In this document: in pieces, positions 1 through 7,725 of the stretch
How the letters are laid out: every line of letters starts with the position of its first letter
How positions within the stretch are numbered: position 1 is the stretch's first letter
From: JBCCMB01 sp039026555
GTDB lineage: Bacteria; Pseudomonadota; Alphaproteobacteria; Caulobacterales; Hyphomonadaceae
Length of the DNA: 25,127 nt
Direction: 5' to 3'
Assembly (NCBI GenBank): GCA_039026555.1
Contig: JBCCMB010000027.1
Location: 1-25,127, forward strand
Notes under the pieces: generated by a model
Databases searched by the model: none
What the model was told of the DNA's origin: nothing
Seen by the model: the letters and a program-made list of their open reading frames with translations, nothing else
Program-made: the position numbers and the translations under genes

Positions 1-201
1 GCCGTGGGCGCGGATGCGCTGGTGAACAAACGCTCCACCACATGGCGCGGCTTGTCGGATGCGGACAAGGCCTCCGCCGAAAGCGGCGACGCGGCCGCGC
101 TGCTCATGGCCAACCCGACCCTGATCAAACGCCCAGTTATCGAAGCCGACGGCGACGTCCATGTCGGCTGGACGAAAGCGGTTGAGGCGATTTTTGTGTA
201 G
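1..201 (+). CDS. ArsC/Spx-family reductase, C-terminal part
   Basis: This is the 3' end of a gene that starts outside the window; the frame is already open at base 1. The 66 visible residues contain LVNKRSTTWRGLSD and NPTLIKRPVIE. These match the C-terminal half of ArsC-family (YffB/Spx-like) thioredoxin-fold proteins, where the NPxLIKRPV segment sits next to the glutathione/arsenate site. The N-terminal active-site cysteine region is not in view, so arsenate reductase cannot be told apart from the uncharacterised YffB branch. The gene ends with TAG, 38 bases before the next CDS on the same strand. Confidence 0.8.
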   Translation, partial: AVGADALVNKRSTTWRGLSDADKASAESGDAAALLMANPTLIKRPVIEADGDVHVGWTKAVEAIFV

Positions 202-239
202 TGTCGCCTCAGAGTTTCGAGACGCCTTGGCGGTTCTAA

Positions 240-2300
240 GTGTCCCCTAATCCGAAACATCCGCGCGAACTCGCCAGCGCCGGCCATTTGCCGCATATCG
301 ACGGGCTGCGAGCGGTCAGCGTCTTATTGGTGGTCGCCTTTCATGCTTGGCCGGACACGCTGCCCGGCGGTTTTATCGGCGTCGACGTTTTCTTTGTCGT
401 CTCAGGTTTTGTGATCACTCGGATGATGATCGCGCAGGCGGAAAGTTCCGGCCTTAGCTATCGCGAGTTTCTGTTAAAGCGCGTGCGCCGGCTTTGGCCG
501 AATTTCGCGTTGGTCTGCCTTGTCAGCTTTGCTTTCGCCTGGACGGCCCTAGGCCCCGAAGCGTTGATGGAGTTTGCGCGCGCGCTGATCGCGGCTGTGG
601 GCGTGTCCGCCAATTGGTTCTTCTGGGCGACGACCGATTACTTCAATGAAGGCTTAGACACCAATTTGCTCCTCCATGCCTGGTCGTTGTCGGTAGAGGA
701 GCAGTACTATCTGGTCTATCCGCTGCTGTTTCTCGCACTATGGCGGCGTCGGCTGGCGTTTACCGCCGCGGTTTGGGCGGCCTGGGCGGCGTCGCTGAGC
801 TTATCAATTGCGTCCGCACTTATCGGAAGCGATGACGGCGTTTTCTTCGCAACGCACACTCGGATCTGGCAGCTGGCGAGCGGCGCATTGCTGTTTCTGC
901 ATCAACCAAGTTTGGGCGCCGCCGACCTTGCCGAATGGCGTCGAAGGCTGGGGTTTTGGCTGGGGTTCGCGGCCATCATTGCGGCGGCGATTGGCCTCCC
1001 AGCCGACATGCGATATCCCGGATTTTGGGCGCTCTTGCCTGTGTTGGGCGCCTGCCTGTGCCTTCATTTCGGCGGCGGCGGCGCCAAGCGGTCAACATGG
1101 CTTGAAGGCGGTCGCATCACCTATATCGGCCGGATCTCTTACTCGCTCTATCTCTGGCATTGGCCGACGCTGGTTGCGCTGAGCTTGCTCGTGCACGACC
1201 CAGAAGACGGGCATTTGCTGATCGCCGTCGCGTTCAGTTTTAGCGTCGCGGCGCTTGCCTATCATTGGGTGGAACAGCCGGTTCGACAAAAGCGCGTCCT
1301 TGCATCCGACAAAACGCTTGTCGCCGCCTTCATAGCGGTGTCGGCGGGTCTGGTTGGTCTGGCGGCTTGGGTGTTGGTCGTCGAAGGCGCGCCTAGCCGG
1401 ATCCCCAAAACAGCGATGGAAGCGCTTAATATCGGGCCTGATCCCCGCGCCGCGCTGAAGACCTGCGGTCCGGCGCAAGAGATCAGCGACAAATTTTTGG
1501 GCGATGTCGACACCGTGACGGCTGCTCCCGACGACATGATATTGTGCGTGGCGGGGGATACGAGCCGCGACCGCCCGGATGTCGTTTATTGGGGCGACAG
1601 CCATCTCGCAGCGATTTCAGGCGCGCTCGCCGAACGCGCAGACAGTGAGGGGCGTTTCATTATCATCGCCGAACGCGGCGCGTGTCCGCCTCTCCTCGGC
1701 GCGGCGTGGTCGGCGCTCGCGCCAGCCGGCGCGAAAGCCTGCGCCGACTGGGGCGAAGCGGTTGTAGGCTTGGTCGATGCGGCGAACCCCGCGAGAACAC
1801 TCCTGGTAGGGCATTGGGACACCTACGCGCCACGCAGAACCGGGCTCTTTGGCGCGCTCCAACCTGGAAAGCTCAGAGCCGCCAACCCGACCGCGACAAG
1901 CTATACGCCGGTTGCGCCACGTGACCTGTTTGACGCGGCGCTGTCTCGCACAGCAGATCGACTTCATGCGTCGACGAAGTTGGAAATTTTATTGGATGTG
2001 CCGACGCACGATTTTTCGGTTCCGCACGCCGTGTCGTTTCAACAAAAATGGCCTTGGCTGCCGGGCCCGGCCTGGCTGTCGAAAGAAGTCCAGTTGGATC
2101 GCCGCGCCCAATACGCGCCCTTGATGCAAACGCTTGATGATATAGGTCGACTGACCTTGCATGATCCGCTCGACGGGTTTTGCCCGGGCGAGTCGTGTCT
2201 GGGAGAGATTGACGGCATCCCCTTGTTCTTCGACGGGACGCACCTGAGCGGGCCTGGCGCGGACAAACTCCTTCTGAGCGCGCCTGGGATCGGCCCTTAA
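240..2300 (+). CDS. Acyltransferase-3 / SGNH two-domain O-acyltransferase (OafA-like)
   Basis: This 686-residue protein is an inner-membrane O-acyltransferase of the OafA/YrhL type, which transfers acetyl or other acyl groups to cell-surface polysaccharide. The N-terminal half is a multi-pass acyltransferase-3 domain that opens with HIDGLRAVSVLLVVAFHA and GGFIGVDVFFVVSGFVI and contains WSLSVEEQYY and YSLYLWHWP. The C-terminal part is a periplasmic SGNH hydrolase-like domain, with GDSH near residue 451 and DGTHLS near residue 665. Both the nucleophile Ser and the Asp/His pair appear intact. The start is GTG at 240 with only a weak ribosome binding site, but the acyltransferase motif begins about 20 residues in, as is usual. 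The substrate is unknown, and no glycan cluster is seen nearby. Confidence 0.9.
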   Translation: MSPNPKHPRELASAGHLPHIDGLRAVSVLLVVAFHAWPDTLPGGFIGVDVFFVVSGFVITRMMIAQAESSGLSYREFLLKRVRRLWPNFALVCLVSFAFAWTALGPEALMEFARALIAAVGVSANWFFWATTDYFNEGLDTNLLLHAWSLSVEEQYYLVYPLLFLALWRRRLAFTAAVWAAWAASLSLSIASALIGSDDGVFFATHTRIWQLASGALLFLHQPSLGAADLAEWRRRLGFWLGFAAIIAAAIGLPADMRYPGFWALLPVLGACLCLHFGGGGAKRSTWLEGGRITYIGRISYSLYLWHWPTLVALSLLVHDPEDGHLLIAVAFSFSVAALAYHWVEQPVRQKRVLASDKTLVAAFIAVSAGLVGLAAWVLVVEGAPSRIPKTAMEALNIGPDPRAALKTCGPAQEISDKFLGDVDTVTAAPDDMILCVAGDTSRDRPDVVYWGDSHLAAISGALAERADSEGRFIIIAERGACPPLLGAAWSALAPAGAKACADWGEAVVGLVDAANPARTLLVGHWDTYAPRRTGLFGALQPGKLRAANPTATSYTPVAPRDLFDAALSRTADRLHASTKLEILLDVPTHDFSVPHAVSFQQKWPWLPGPAWLSKEVQLDRRAQYAPLMQTLDDIGRLTLHDPLDGFCPGESCLGEIDGIPLFFDGTHLSGPGADKLLLSAPGIGP

Positions 2301-2468
2301 ACACAAGTTGCCGCTCTCCAATGGCCAACTGTCGTCCAGCGGCTTCAGCATTCTCCAATGACCTATCTCGCTAAGCGGACTAGAATGAAAATTCGGAAAC
2401 GCCGACCCGTTGAATAAATTCTTGCTGGCCGCTAGGTTGAACGCCAAGTGTTTTGGGGGGGCAAGGTA

Positions 2469-2858
2469 GTGGATTACTCAAATTCTTTCATCATTCGATT
2501 TTTTCGAAAGTTCTGGCGAACAGGCGTTGCAGCGATTTTCCTTTCGCTGATTTTCCTTGGATCGGCCAATGCTCTTTTGCAGTACCACACGCGCAGGGTA
2601 GAGCAGATCGATATAACGGCAACTACCTTGGTCATATGGTTTGATGGTCCGGCGATACCCAGCGGCAACATGCCGCCCGCTTGCCCGACACATCCGGAGA
2701 TGATCTCATGTGTCATCGGAACGCCTTTTTGTGACATGGTAATGAGCGCCGCACTATCAGCTAAATTGGCTGACAAACTTGTTGAATTTTCTCTGAGTAA
2801 TTCCTGCAATGGAACCTTTGCGGAAGTAGGCCGATTCAGATTGATGCCTGATTCTTAA
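2469..2858 (+). CDS. Small predicted secreted or membrane-anchored protein, unknown
   Basis: I do not recognise this protein of about 129 residues. The N-terminus is basic (RFFRKFWR) and is followed by a hydrophobic stretch, TGVAAIFLSLIFLGSANALL, consistent with a signal peptide or a single anchor. The remainder would be periplasmic. It has four cysteines, in ACPTH, ISCVIG, PFCDM and NSCNG, so two disulfides are possible. I chose the GTG at 2469 because GGGGGGCAAGG lies just upstream; an earlier in-frame GTG at 2448 would place that G-run inside the coding region. Codon use looks less GC-rich than in its neighbours. A shadow ORF in another frame spans only part of it. Confidence 0.6.
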   Translation: MDYSNSFIIRFFRKFWRTGVAAIFLSLIFLGSANALLQYHTRRVEQIDITATTLVIWFDGPAIPSGNMPPACPTHPEMISCVIGTPFCDMVMSAALSAKLADKLVEFSLSNSCNGTFAEVGRFRLMPDS

Positions 2859-2942
2859 ACTGACCGCTTGTAATCAGTATAGGCATAGATATTGCGCATC
2901 CAACTGTTCGGGCCGTCGCACTAGACGGTTCTTTCCTAAACC

Positions 2943-3566
2943 CTAAACCCTAAAATTATCCGGATATTTGCCGGCCGCATCTTTGTAATGGCTTTTGATC
3001 AAAGCGAGATCCGCCTCGTAATCGCCGCCTGTGTCCAGCGCGCCGGACAGTTTGATCGTGCGCGTTCCATAATCCAGCACGCTCATCACAATCGGGACGC
3101 GGGCCGTATGCGCGATGTGGTAAAATCCTGACTTCCACTCCGCGACCGACGACCGAGTGCCCTCCGGCGGGATGGCCAAAACCAAATCCGTTGCGGCGGC
3201 GAACGCGTCGCGCATTTGCGTCACCACATCATTGTTGGACGACCGGTCCACGGGCACGCAGCCCAGCCATTTGACAATTCCTCCAAGAGGCCCGGTCGTC
3301 AGCGACTTTTTACCCATCCAACGCAGCTTAATCCGGTAATAGCCGGCCGCCGCGAGCATGTTGACGCCGTCCCAATTAGAAGTGTGCGGCGCGGCGACAA
3401 GCACCATTTTCGGTATGTCGGGCCAATCGCCTTTGATCGTCCACCCGCCAAGCTTCAGATACACCCAGCAGATCAAGCGGAAGGTTTCAGAGAAGACGCC
3501 GCGAAACGGCCCGGGTTGAGCGGAGGTCAAGTCGAACTGGCGATGGCGCGGCGGGTCATCTGTCAT
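2943..3566 (-). CDS. Lysophospholipid/1-acylglycerol-phosphate acyltransferase-family protein (LPLAT)
   Basis: This is a 207-residue member of the PlsC/LPLAT acyltransferase superfamily, which acylates glycerolipid-type acceptors at the membrane. The catalytic HX4D box is HTSNWD (His61 and Asp66 from the chosen start), and the acceptor-phosphate box is EGTRS (135-139). A hydrophobic segment, TFRLICWVYLKLGGW, precedes the HX4D box. The frame is open further upstream, to a Met at 3734. However, the extra 56 residues do not look like LPLAT sequence and would overlap the divergent gene, so I prefer the ATG at 3566. The stop TAG lies inside a short run of the heptamer CCCTAAA. Many alphaproteobacteria carry this short LPLAT type with uncertain substrate. 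Confidence 0.85.
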   Translation of the reverse strand: MTDDPPRHRQFDLTSAQPGPFRGVFSETFRLICWVYLKLGGWTIKGDWPDIPKMVLVAAPHTSNWDGVNMLAAAGYYRIKLRWMGKKSLTTGPLGGIVKWLGCVPVDRSSNNDVVTQMRDAFAAATDLVLAIPPEGTRSSVAEWKSGFYHIAHTARVPIVMSVLDYGTRTIKLSGALDTGGDYEADLALIKSHYKDAAGKYPDNFRV

Positions 3567-3763
3567 AAGGCGTCTCGTCCGCTGCAAAGCGGCGCACGAA
3601 AACCGCGACGCAAAGAAGGTTCCGCCCAGGTCATGACACGCTTCACGCTCGCCGGCCAGCGGAAGCACCCAATTAACCATAAAGTCAATAAATTCAGATG
3701 TATACAGAATCATTATTTTGTCGTACCCAGCCATCAGTCAGAGATTTGATGGGGGACGAGTTG

Positions 3764-4342
3764 ATGATTGACGCTGTGGAACCGCAATCACGCGAGCGCT
3801 TGGCGGAATATCTTGAAGACGGAGAACGGCTGGTTTGGGCTCAGAAAGGGTCCGGCTTTCGGATTGGACCGGTCTTTCGGCTAATCGGCTCATTGTTTGC
3901 GGTGGCCGCGGCGTTCTTCCTATGGTGGCTTATCTTTAGCGGGGTCTTCGACCTTGGCGACGCACAAAATCTGTATGCACTTTTGATTTTTGTTGTTGCG
4001 AGCCTCGCGCTGCCGTTCGCGGTTTACGTCAACGCCGTCGAAATATTCGCGCCGTATTTCACAACCTACGGTGTTACCAACAATCGCGTACTGCTTGCAT
4101 TTAAAGCGCCAGGGGGGAAGCTGTTTATCGATTTACGTCCTAACGATATCCTTCACCTGGGATCGGCCGGCTCAGCCAAGGGCAAAGTTTTTTTGTTGCG
4201 TAAAAAAGGATTGAGCAAAGCAAGCCGCAAATTTTCCGTGGCGGAGAAAAAGCAGTTACCCATAGCCTTCCGCGGTGTAGAGACGCCCGAAGCTGTCGCC
4301 AAAATCGTCAAAGACACGCTTGGCGTTGCATACGCGCCGTAA
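3764..4342 (+). CDS. Membrane protein with bacterial PH-like domain
   Basis: This is a 192-residue protein. It opens with EPQSRERLAEYLEDGERLVWAQ, then has two hydrophobic segments (PVFRLIGSLFAVAAAFFLWW and LYALLIFVVASLALPFAVYV). A beta-rich cytoplasmic part follows, with YFTTYGVTNNRVLLAF and DLRPNDI. The order 'ExLvw', two membrane helices, then 'Y.vTn.R' is what is seen in bacterial PH-domain (bPH/YdbT-like) membrane proteins, whose role is generally unknown. I chose the ATG at 3764 because GGGGGACGAG sits at good spacing before it. An ATG at 3749 and an ORF start at 3698 are also in frame. It is divergent from the LPLAT gene, so the two share roughly 200 bp of upstream DNA. Confidence 0.65.
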   Translation: MIDAVEPQSRERLAEYLEDGERLVWAQKGSGFRIGPVFRLIGSLFAVAAAFFLWWLIFSGVFDLGDAQNLYALLIFVVASLALPFAVYVNAVEIFAPYFTTYGVTNNRVLLAFKAPGGKLFIDLRPNDILHLGSAGSAKGKVFLLRKKGLSKASRKFSVAEKKQLPIAFRGVETPEAVAKIVKDTLGVAYAP

Positions 4343-4395
4343 CTGTGCGCTCCAATTTTGTCCGCACACCCTTAAAATTTTAACCCTTTTTCAAC

Positions 4396-4423
4396 TTGTT
4401 TCCGCAGCGCCAGCGATTATGGT
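4396..4423 (+). promoter_or_regulatory. Candidate sigma70-type promoter for the riboswitch-thiC unit
   Basis: TTGTTT at 4396-4401 and TATGGT at 4418-4423 are separated by 16 bases. This would place transcription initiation near 4430, at the 5' edge of the TPP aptamer. The placement is by eye; an alternative -35-like TTGTCC lies about 40 bp upstream. Confidence 0.35.
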
Positions 4424-4424
4424 T

Positions 4425-4580
4425 AGCGCATCCGAGGGGTGCGCACGCCAAGCGCTGAGATCCACCTTAGGGCGTTCAGGGAAAGTGGGATGGTTTCCCA
4501 ACCGGAACGCCCGCTCAAGACACGAGCGGCGGTGGAACACTCTTTGAACCTGATCCGGGAAGGCCTGTGCGCAAGGGGCG
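4425..4580 (+). promoter_or_regulatory. TPP riboswitch (THI element) with enlarged P3a domain
   Basis: This leader RNA binds thiamine pyrophosphate. The conserved cores are present in order: GGGGTGC from 4436 (P2 5' strand), a small P3 hairpin closed by GCGC/GCGC, CTGAGA at 4455-4460, CACTCTTTGAACC from 4538 (P2 3' strand with G.U pairs), and ACCTGATCCGGG at 4548-4559. A GCGCAAGGGG segment follows, corresponding to the usual GCGNAGGGA. Between CTGAGA and the P2 3' strand is a P3a insertion of about 76 nt, closed by TCCACC (4461-4466) and GGTGGA (4531-4536). It is branched: GGGCGTTC pairs with GAACGCCC and encloses GGGAAA/TTTCCC, and a second arm is CGCTC/GAGCG. The aptamer ends about 30 nt before the first start codon, and no intrinsic terminator is visible. 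Control is therefore more likely at translation initiation (inference). Confidence 0.93.
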
Positions 4581-4608
4581 CCAGGGCAGCCGGCGTAGGA
4601 ACGGAAAC

Positions 4609-5349
4609 ATGTATAAGTCTGCTTTTGTATCACTCTGGGGCATCGCATTGGCGGCGACAGCGCGCGCCGAGCCAGTGCGCGAGGACGCTGTCGGCATAGA
4701 AAGCACGCCCGCCCCCTACGAAGCGCTCATTGCAGATCAGCTCTACGTTATTGGAGAGAAGACCGTGTCCGAGGCCGGCATGACGGACATTCGACTGCGG
4801 GTCGATATGCGCGCCGACCAGCCCTTGCTGCACGTGTTCGACAATGACGCCGATTTGTCGAACTTCCTTGCGGCCAATGAGTTGGACGGCCATGCGCATT
4901 TTACGATGGACGGGGCGTCCGTCTTCAAACTCATCGCCGCGCCGCACTACATCCTTTTGAACGGCGGCGCTAAAGGCGAACGATTGTTCGAACCCGATGA
5001 TATCGTGAATATCGTCGAGCGTCTGAACGCGCCGGCGGACTCAGATTACGCCAATCGCCGCGAGGGTTTGTTCTCCGACGCGCTGCGCAATGCGGCCTTC
5101 GCCTCGCCGGGTTTAGACAAATTGTATGTCTATGCGCATCCTGAGATCCCGGCCGAGAATGGCGACGCGAACTACTTGCTCATCCTCGTTGTGGACGATC
5201 CAAACGACACCGCGCGTTTGCGCATTGAGCTTTTCGCAAATTTGAACGCTCAAGTGGACGGCGTCGGCGTGGTCGACGCGCTCGTCCTCACCAATTCCGA
5301 CGCCGCCGACATTATCGACGCAACAACCCAACCCTTCTTCCAAAGGTGA
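4609..5349 (+). CDS. Predicted exported protein in the thiC transcription unit (weakly SseB-like)
   Basis: This 246-residue protein sits between the TPP riboswitch and thiC, 34 bp upstream of thiC on the same strand, so it should be TPP-controlled. The start ATG at 4609 has AGGAACGGA before it. The GTG at 4567 would lie in the riboswitch 3' end and is rejected. MYKSAFVSLWGIALAATARA looks like a signal peptide cleaved after ARA, giving a periplasmic protein. Segments such as QPLLHVFDNDADLSNFLAA and a later KLYVYAHPEI...YLLILVVDD recall the two halves of SseB-type domains, but the match is weak and SseB proteins are usually cytosolic. The protein is acidic with no cysteine clusters. Its role is unknown; a link to thiamine metabolism or uptake rests only on location. 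Confidence 0.8.
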   Translation: MYKSAFVSLWGIALAATARAEPVREDAVGIESTPAPYEALIADQLYVIGEKTVSEAGMTDIRLRVDMRADQPLLHVFDNDADLSNFLAANELDGHAHFTMDGASVFKLIAAPHYILLNGGAKGERLFEPDDIVNIVERLNAPADSDYANRREGLFSDALRNAAFASPGLDKLYVYAHPEIPAENGDANYLLILVVDDPNDTARLRIELFANLNAQVDGVGVVDALVLTNSDAADIIDATTQPFFQR

Positions 5350-5383
5350 CGCCTAATAGGCGACGCCCCAAAAAGGTGACGCA

Positions 5384-7336
5384 ATGAACAAAGAGATCGA
5401 TCCGAATTCGCTGGAACCTTTTCAGGTGACCACGGGGGCTTTGCCCGCGAGCCGGAAAGTTTATTCCCATCCTGCGGCGGACCCGTCCTTGTCCGTGCCG
5501 CACCGGGAGATTGATCTTCACCCCACGGCGAATGAACCCGCCTTTCCCGTTTACGACACGTCCGGCCCCTATTCCGACCCGAATGCGGCGATTGATGTGG
5601 AGCGCGGCCTGCACCGCCATCGCACCGCTTGGGTGAAAGAGCGCGGCGGCGTCGAGGAGTATGAGGGCCGCGAAGTGCGTCCGGAGGACAATGGCGGCGC
5701 CACGGGCAAATACCTCGCCCGCGAATTCCCGCTGCGCCACAAACCTTTGCGCGGCGATGGCTCCGGCCCGGTCACCCAATTGGAATACGCCCGCGCCGGG
5801 ATCATCACCAAGGAAATGATCTATATCGCAGAGCGCGAAAACATTGGTCGGAGCCAAGCTGTCGAAGGCGGCGCGACACGCATTGCGGAAGGGGAAAGCT
5901 TCGGCGCGTCCATCCCGGAATTCGTGACGCCGGAATTCGTGCGCGATGAAGTCGCCCGCGGCCGCGCGGTCATCCCGTCCAACATCAACCACCCGGAATT
6001 GGAGCCGCAAATCATCGGCCGAAACTTCCTGGTGAAGATCAACGCCAATATCGGCAATTCGGCGGTCGCCTCCTCCGTCGAGGAAGAGGTGGAGAAAATG
6101 GTCTGGGCGACCCGTTGGGGCGCCGACAATGTGATGGACCTCTCCACGGGCAAGAACATCCACAACACCCGCGAGTGGATCATTCGCAACAGCCCCGTGC
6201 CCATCGGCACCGTTCCGATCTATCAAGCGCTAGAGAAAGTCGGCGGCGTCGCCGAGGACCTCACCTTCGAGGTCTATCGCGACACGCTGATCGAACAATG
6301 CGAACAGGGCGTGGATTATTTCACCATCCACGCCGGCGTGCGCCTGCCCTATATCCATCTCACTGCGAACCGCGTGACGGGCATTGTTTCGCGCGGCGGA
6401 TCCATCATGGCGAAATGGTGCCTGGCGCATCACCGGGAGAGCTTCCTCTATACGGAGTTCGCCGAGATCTGCGAGATCATGCGTCAATACGACGTCACCT
6501 TCTCGCTGGGCGACGGCTTACGCCCCGGCTCCGGCGCCGACGCCAACGACCGCGCGCAATTCGCCGAGCTGGAGACGCTGGGCGAGCTCACCCAAATCGC
6601 GTGGGAGCATGGCTGCCAGGTGATGATCGAGGGGCCGGGCCATGTGCCCATGCACAAGATCAAAGCCAATATGGACAAGCAATTAGCCACCTGCGGCGAG
6701 GCGCCCTTCTACACGCTTGGGCCCCTCACCACAGACATCGCGCCGGGCTATGACCACATCACCAGCGGCATCGGCGCAGCGATGATCGGATGGTTCGGCA
6801 CGGCCATGCTCTGCTATGTGACGCCGAAAGAGCATCTCGGTCTGCCGGATCGGGACGATGTGAAAGTCGGCGTCGTCACCTATAAAATCGCGGCCCACGC
6901 GGCCGACCTCGCCAAGGGTCATCCCGCCGCCTGCCTGCGCGACGACGCGCTTAGCCGCGCCCGGTTCGAATTCCGCTGGGAAGATCAGTTTAACCTCGCT
7001 CTAGATCCGGAAACCGCCCGCGATTATCACGACCAAACCCTGCCGAAAGAGGCGCACAAAGTCGCCCATTTCTGCTCCATGTGCGGCCCCAAATTCTGCT
7101 CCATGAAAATCACCCAGGACGTCCGCGACTACGCCGCCGGCCTGGGCGAGAATGAGCGGCGCGATTTGGAGGCGATGAGCGCCGCCGTCGCCGACGGCTC
7201 GCCCCACGAGCAACGCGAAGGCGTAGGCGCCTCGCCCTCAGGCGAGATCAGCGCCGAGCATATCAAAGACGGCATGGCCGAGATGTCCGCAAAGTACCGC
7301 GAGATGGGCAGCCAGCTGTATTTGGAGAAGGAGTAG
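5384..7336 (+). CDS. thiC: Phosphomethylpyrimidine synthase ThiC
   Basis: ThiC is a radical-SAM [4Fe-4S] enzyme that converts aminoimidazole ribotide to HMP phosphate, the pyrimidine half of thiamine. It is 650 residues, a full-length bacterial ThiC with the N-terminal domain. Recognisable blocks include REFPLRHKP, GRNFLVKINANIGNSAV, ADNVMDLSTGKNIHNTREWI, SRGGSIMAKWCLAHH, SLGDGLRPGS, MIEGPGHVPMHKI and LTTDIAPGYDHI. The C-terminal cluster motif is CSMCGPKFC (Cys564, 567, 572), all intact. The ribosome binding site AAAGGTGA lies four bases before the ATG and is the second copy of AAAGGTGACGC; the first copy overlaps the stop of the upstream gene exactly 30 bp earlier. No other thi genes are in this window. 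Confidence 0.98.
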   Translation: MNKEIDPNSLEPFQVTTGALPASRKVYSHPAADPSLSVPHREIDLHPTANEPAFPVYDTSGPYSDPNAAIDVERGLHRHRTAWVKERGGVEEYEGREVRPEDNGGATGKYLAREFPLRHKPLRGDGSGPVTQLEYARAGIITKEMIYIAERENIGRSQAVEGGATRIAEGESFGASIPEFVTPEFVRDEVARGRAVIPSNINHPELEPQIIGRNFLVKINANIGNSAVASSVEEEVEKMVWATRWGADNVMDLSTGKNIHNTREWIIRNSPVPIGTVPIYQALEKVGGVAEDLTFEVYRDTLIEQCEQGVDYFTIHAGVRLPYIHLTANRVTGIVSRGGSIMAKWCLAHHRESFLYTEFAEICEIMRQYDVTFSLGDGLRPGSGADANDRAQFAELETLGELTQIAWEHGCQVMIEGPGHVPMHKIKANMDKQLATCGEAPFYTLGPLTTDIAPGYDHITSGIGAAMIGWFGTAMLCYVTPKEHLGLPDRDDVKVGVVTYKIAAHAADLAKGHPAACLRDDALSRARFEFRWEDQFNLALDPETARDYHDQTLPKEAHKVAHFCSMCGPKFCSMKITQDVRDYAAGLGENERRDLEAMSAAVADGSPHEQREGVGASPSGEISAEHIKDGMAEMSAKYREMGSQLYLEKE

Positions 7337-7351
7337 GCTCACATGAGCCTA
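7334..7351. terminator. Shared hairpin spanning both stop codons of convergent genes
   Basis: TAGGCTCA CA TGAGCCTA forms an 8-bp stem with a 2-base loop. One arm starts with the TAG of thiC (7334-7336), and the other arm carries the TAG of the convergent minus-strand gene (7349-7351). There is no T-run on either side, so intrinsic termination is uncertain. Confidence 0.4.
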
Positions 7352-7699
7352 ACCTCCAACTTCAAGTGGACTATCGTTATCCAACTCAATCGCTTCCGGC
7401 GTGATGCAGTGTTTAACCAAAGGATTACATTCGGCTTTACAGTCTAAATGTGGCGGTGGACCACAGACTAGATTCAATTGATCCCATGAAACGCACTGAG
7501 AGGTCATAGGGTTTCTGTATCCTGGCCCTCCTTTGCATCCGCAACCGGCGCAGACGACCTGACACTCTCCCAATTCAGCGCGGTGCTGGGCGATAGTCCA
7601 TGCAGCATTACGATCTGCTTTGACGCACTCTTGAGCTTGGACATCTGCCGCGCCAAACAAAAGTGCTATTAAGATCAAGAACCAAAACGATGGTCGCAT
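7349..7699 (-). CDS. Small cysteine-rich secreted protein, unknown
   Basis: I do not recognise this 116-residue protein. The signal peptide MRPSFWFLILIALLFGAADVQAQ is clear, with cleavage after AQA or nearby. The mature part of about 93 residues contains ten cysteines, including CAGCGC in the centre and single ones in ECV, ECQ, QCV, VCG, DCK, ECN and HCI. This suggests several disulfides or metal binding in the periplasm or outside the cell. The ribosome binding site is weak (GAAGG, about 12 bases upstream). It lies 26 bp downstream of the minus-strand membrane protein gene, probably in the same transcript, and converges with thiC. Confidence 0.7.
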   Translation of the reverse strand: MRPSFWFLILIALLFGAADVQAQECVKADRNAAWTIAQHRAELGECQVVCAGCGCKGGPGYRNPMTSQCVSWDQLNLVCGPPPHLDCKAECNPLVKHCITPEAIELDNDSPLEVGG

Positions 7700-7725
7700 C
7701 CAACCGTGACCTTCGATTATGCAAG

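Noticed and set aside
2936..2955. Telomere-like CCCTAAA heptamer repeats at the end of the LPLAT gene
   Set aside because: Only about two and a half units in a bacterial context; a CCCTAAACC also occurs near 24182. Most likely chance or minor slippage, not a telomeric element.
3216..3749. 177-residue plus-strand ORF opposite the LPLAT gene
   Set aside because: The minus strand carries clear LPLAT motifs; the plus frame has none.
4344..4368. TGTGCG/CGCACA inverted repeat after the PH-like gene as a terminator
   Set aside because: A 6-bp stem with a 13-base loop and no adjacent T-run; too weak to call.
5312..6226. 304-residue minus-strand ORF antisense to the junction of the exported protein and thiC
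   Set aside because: It is His/Asp/Arg-rich low-information translation running opposite the conserved thiC coding sequence, a shadow typical of GC-rich genes.
6115..6753. 212-residue plus-strand ORF inside thiC in another frame
   Set aside because: Arg/His-rich translation with no motif; thiC itself is fully conserved through this region.
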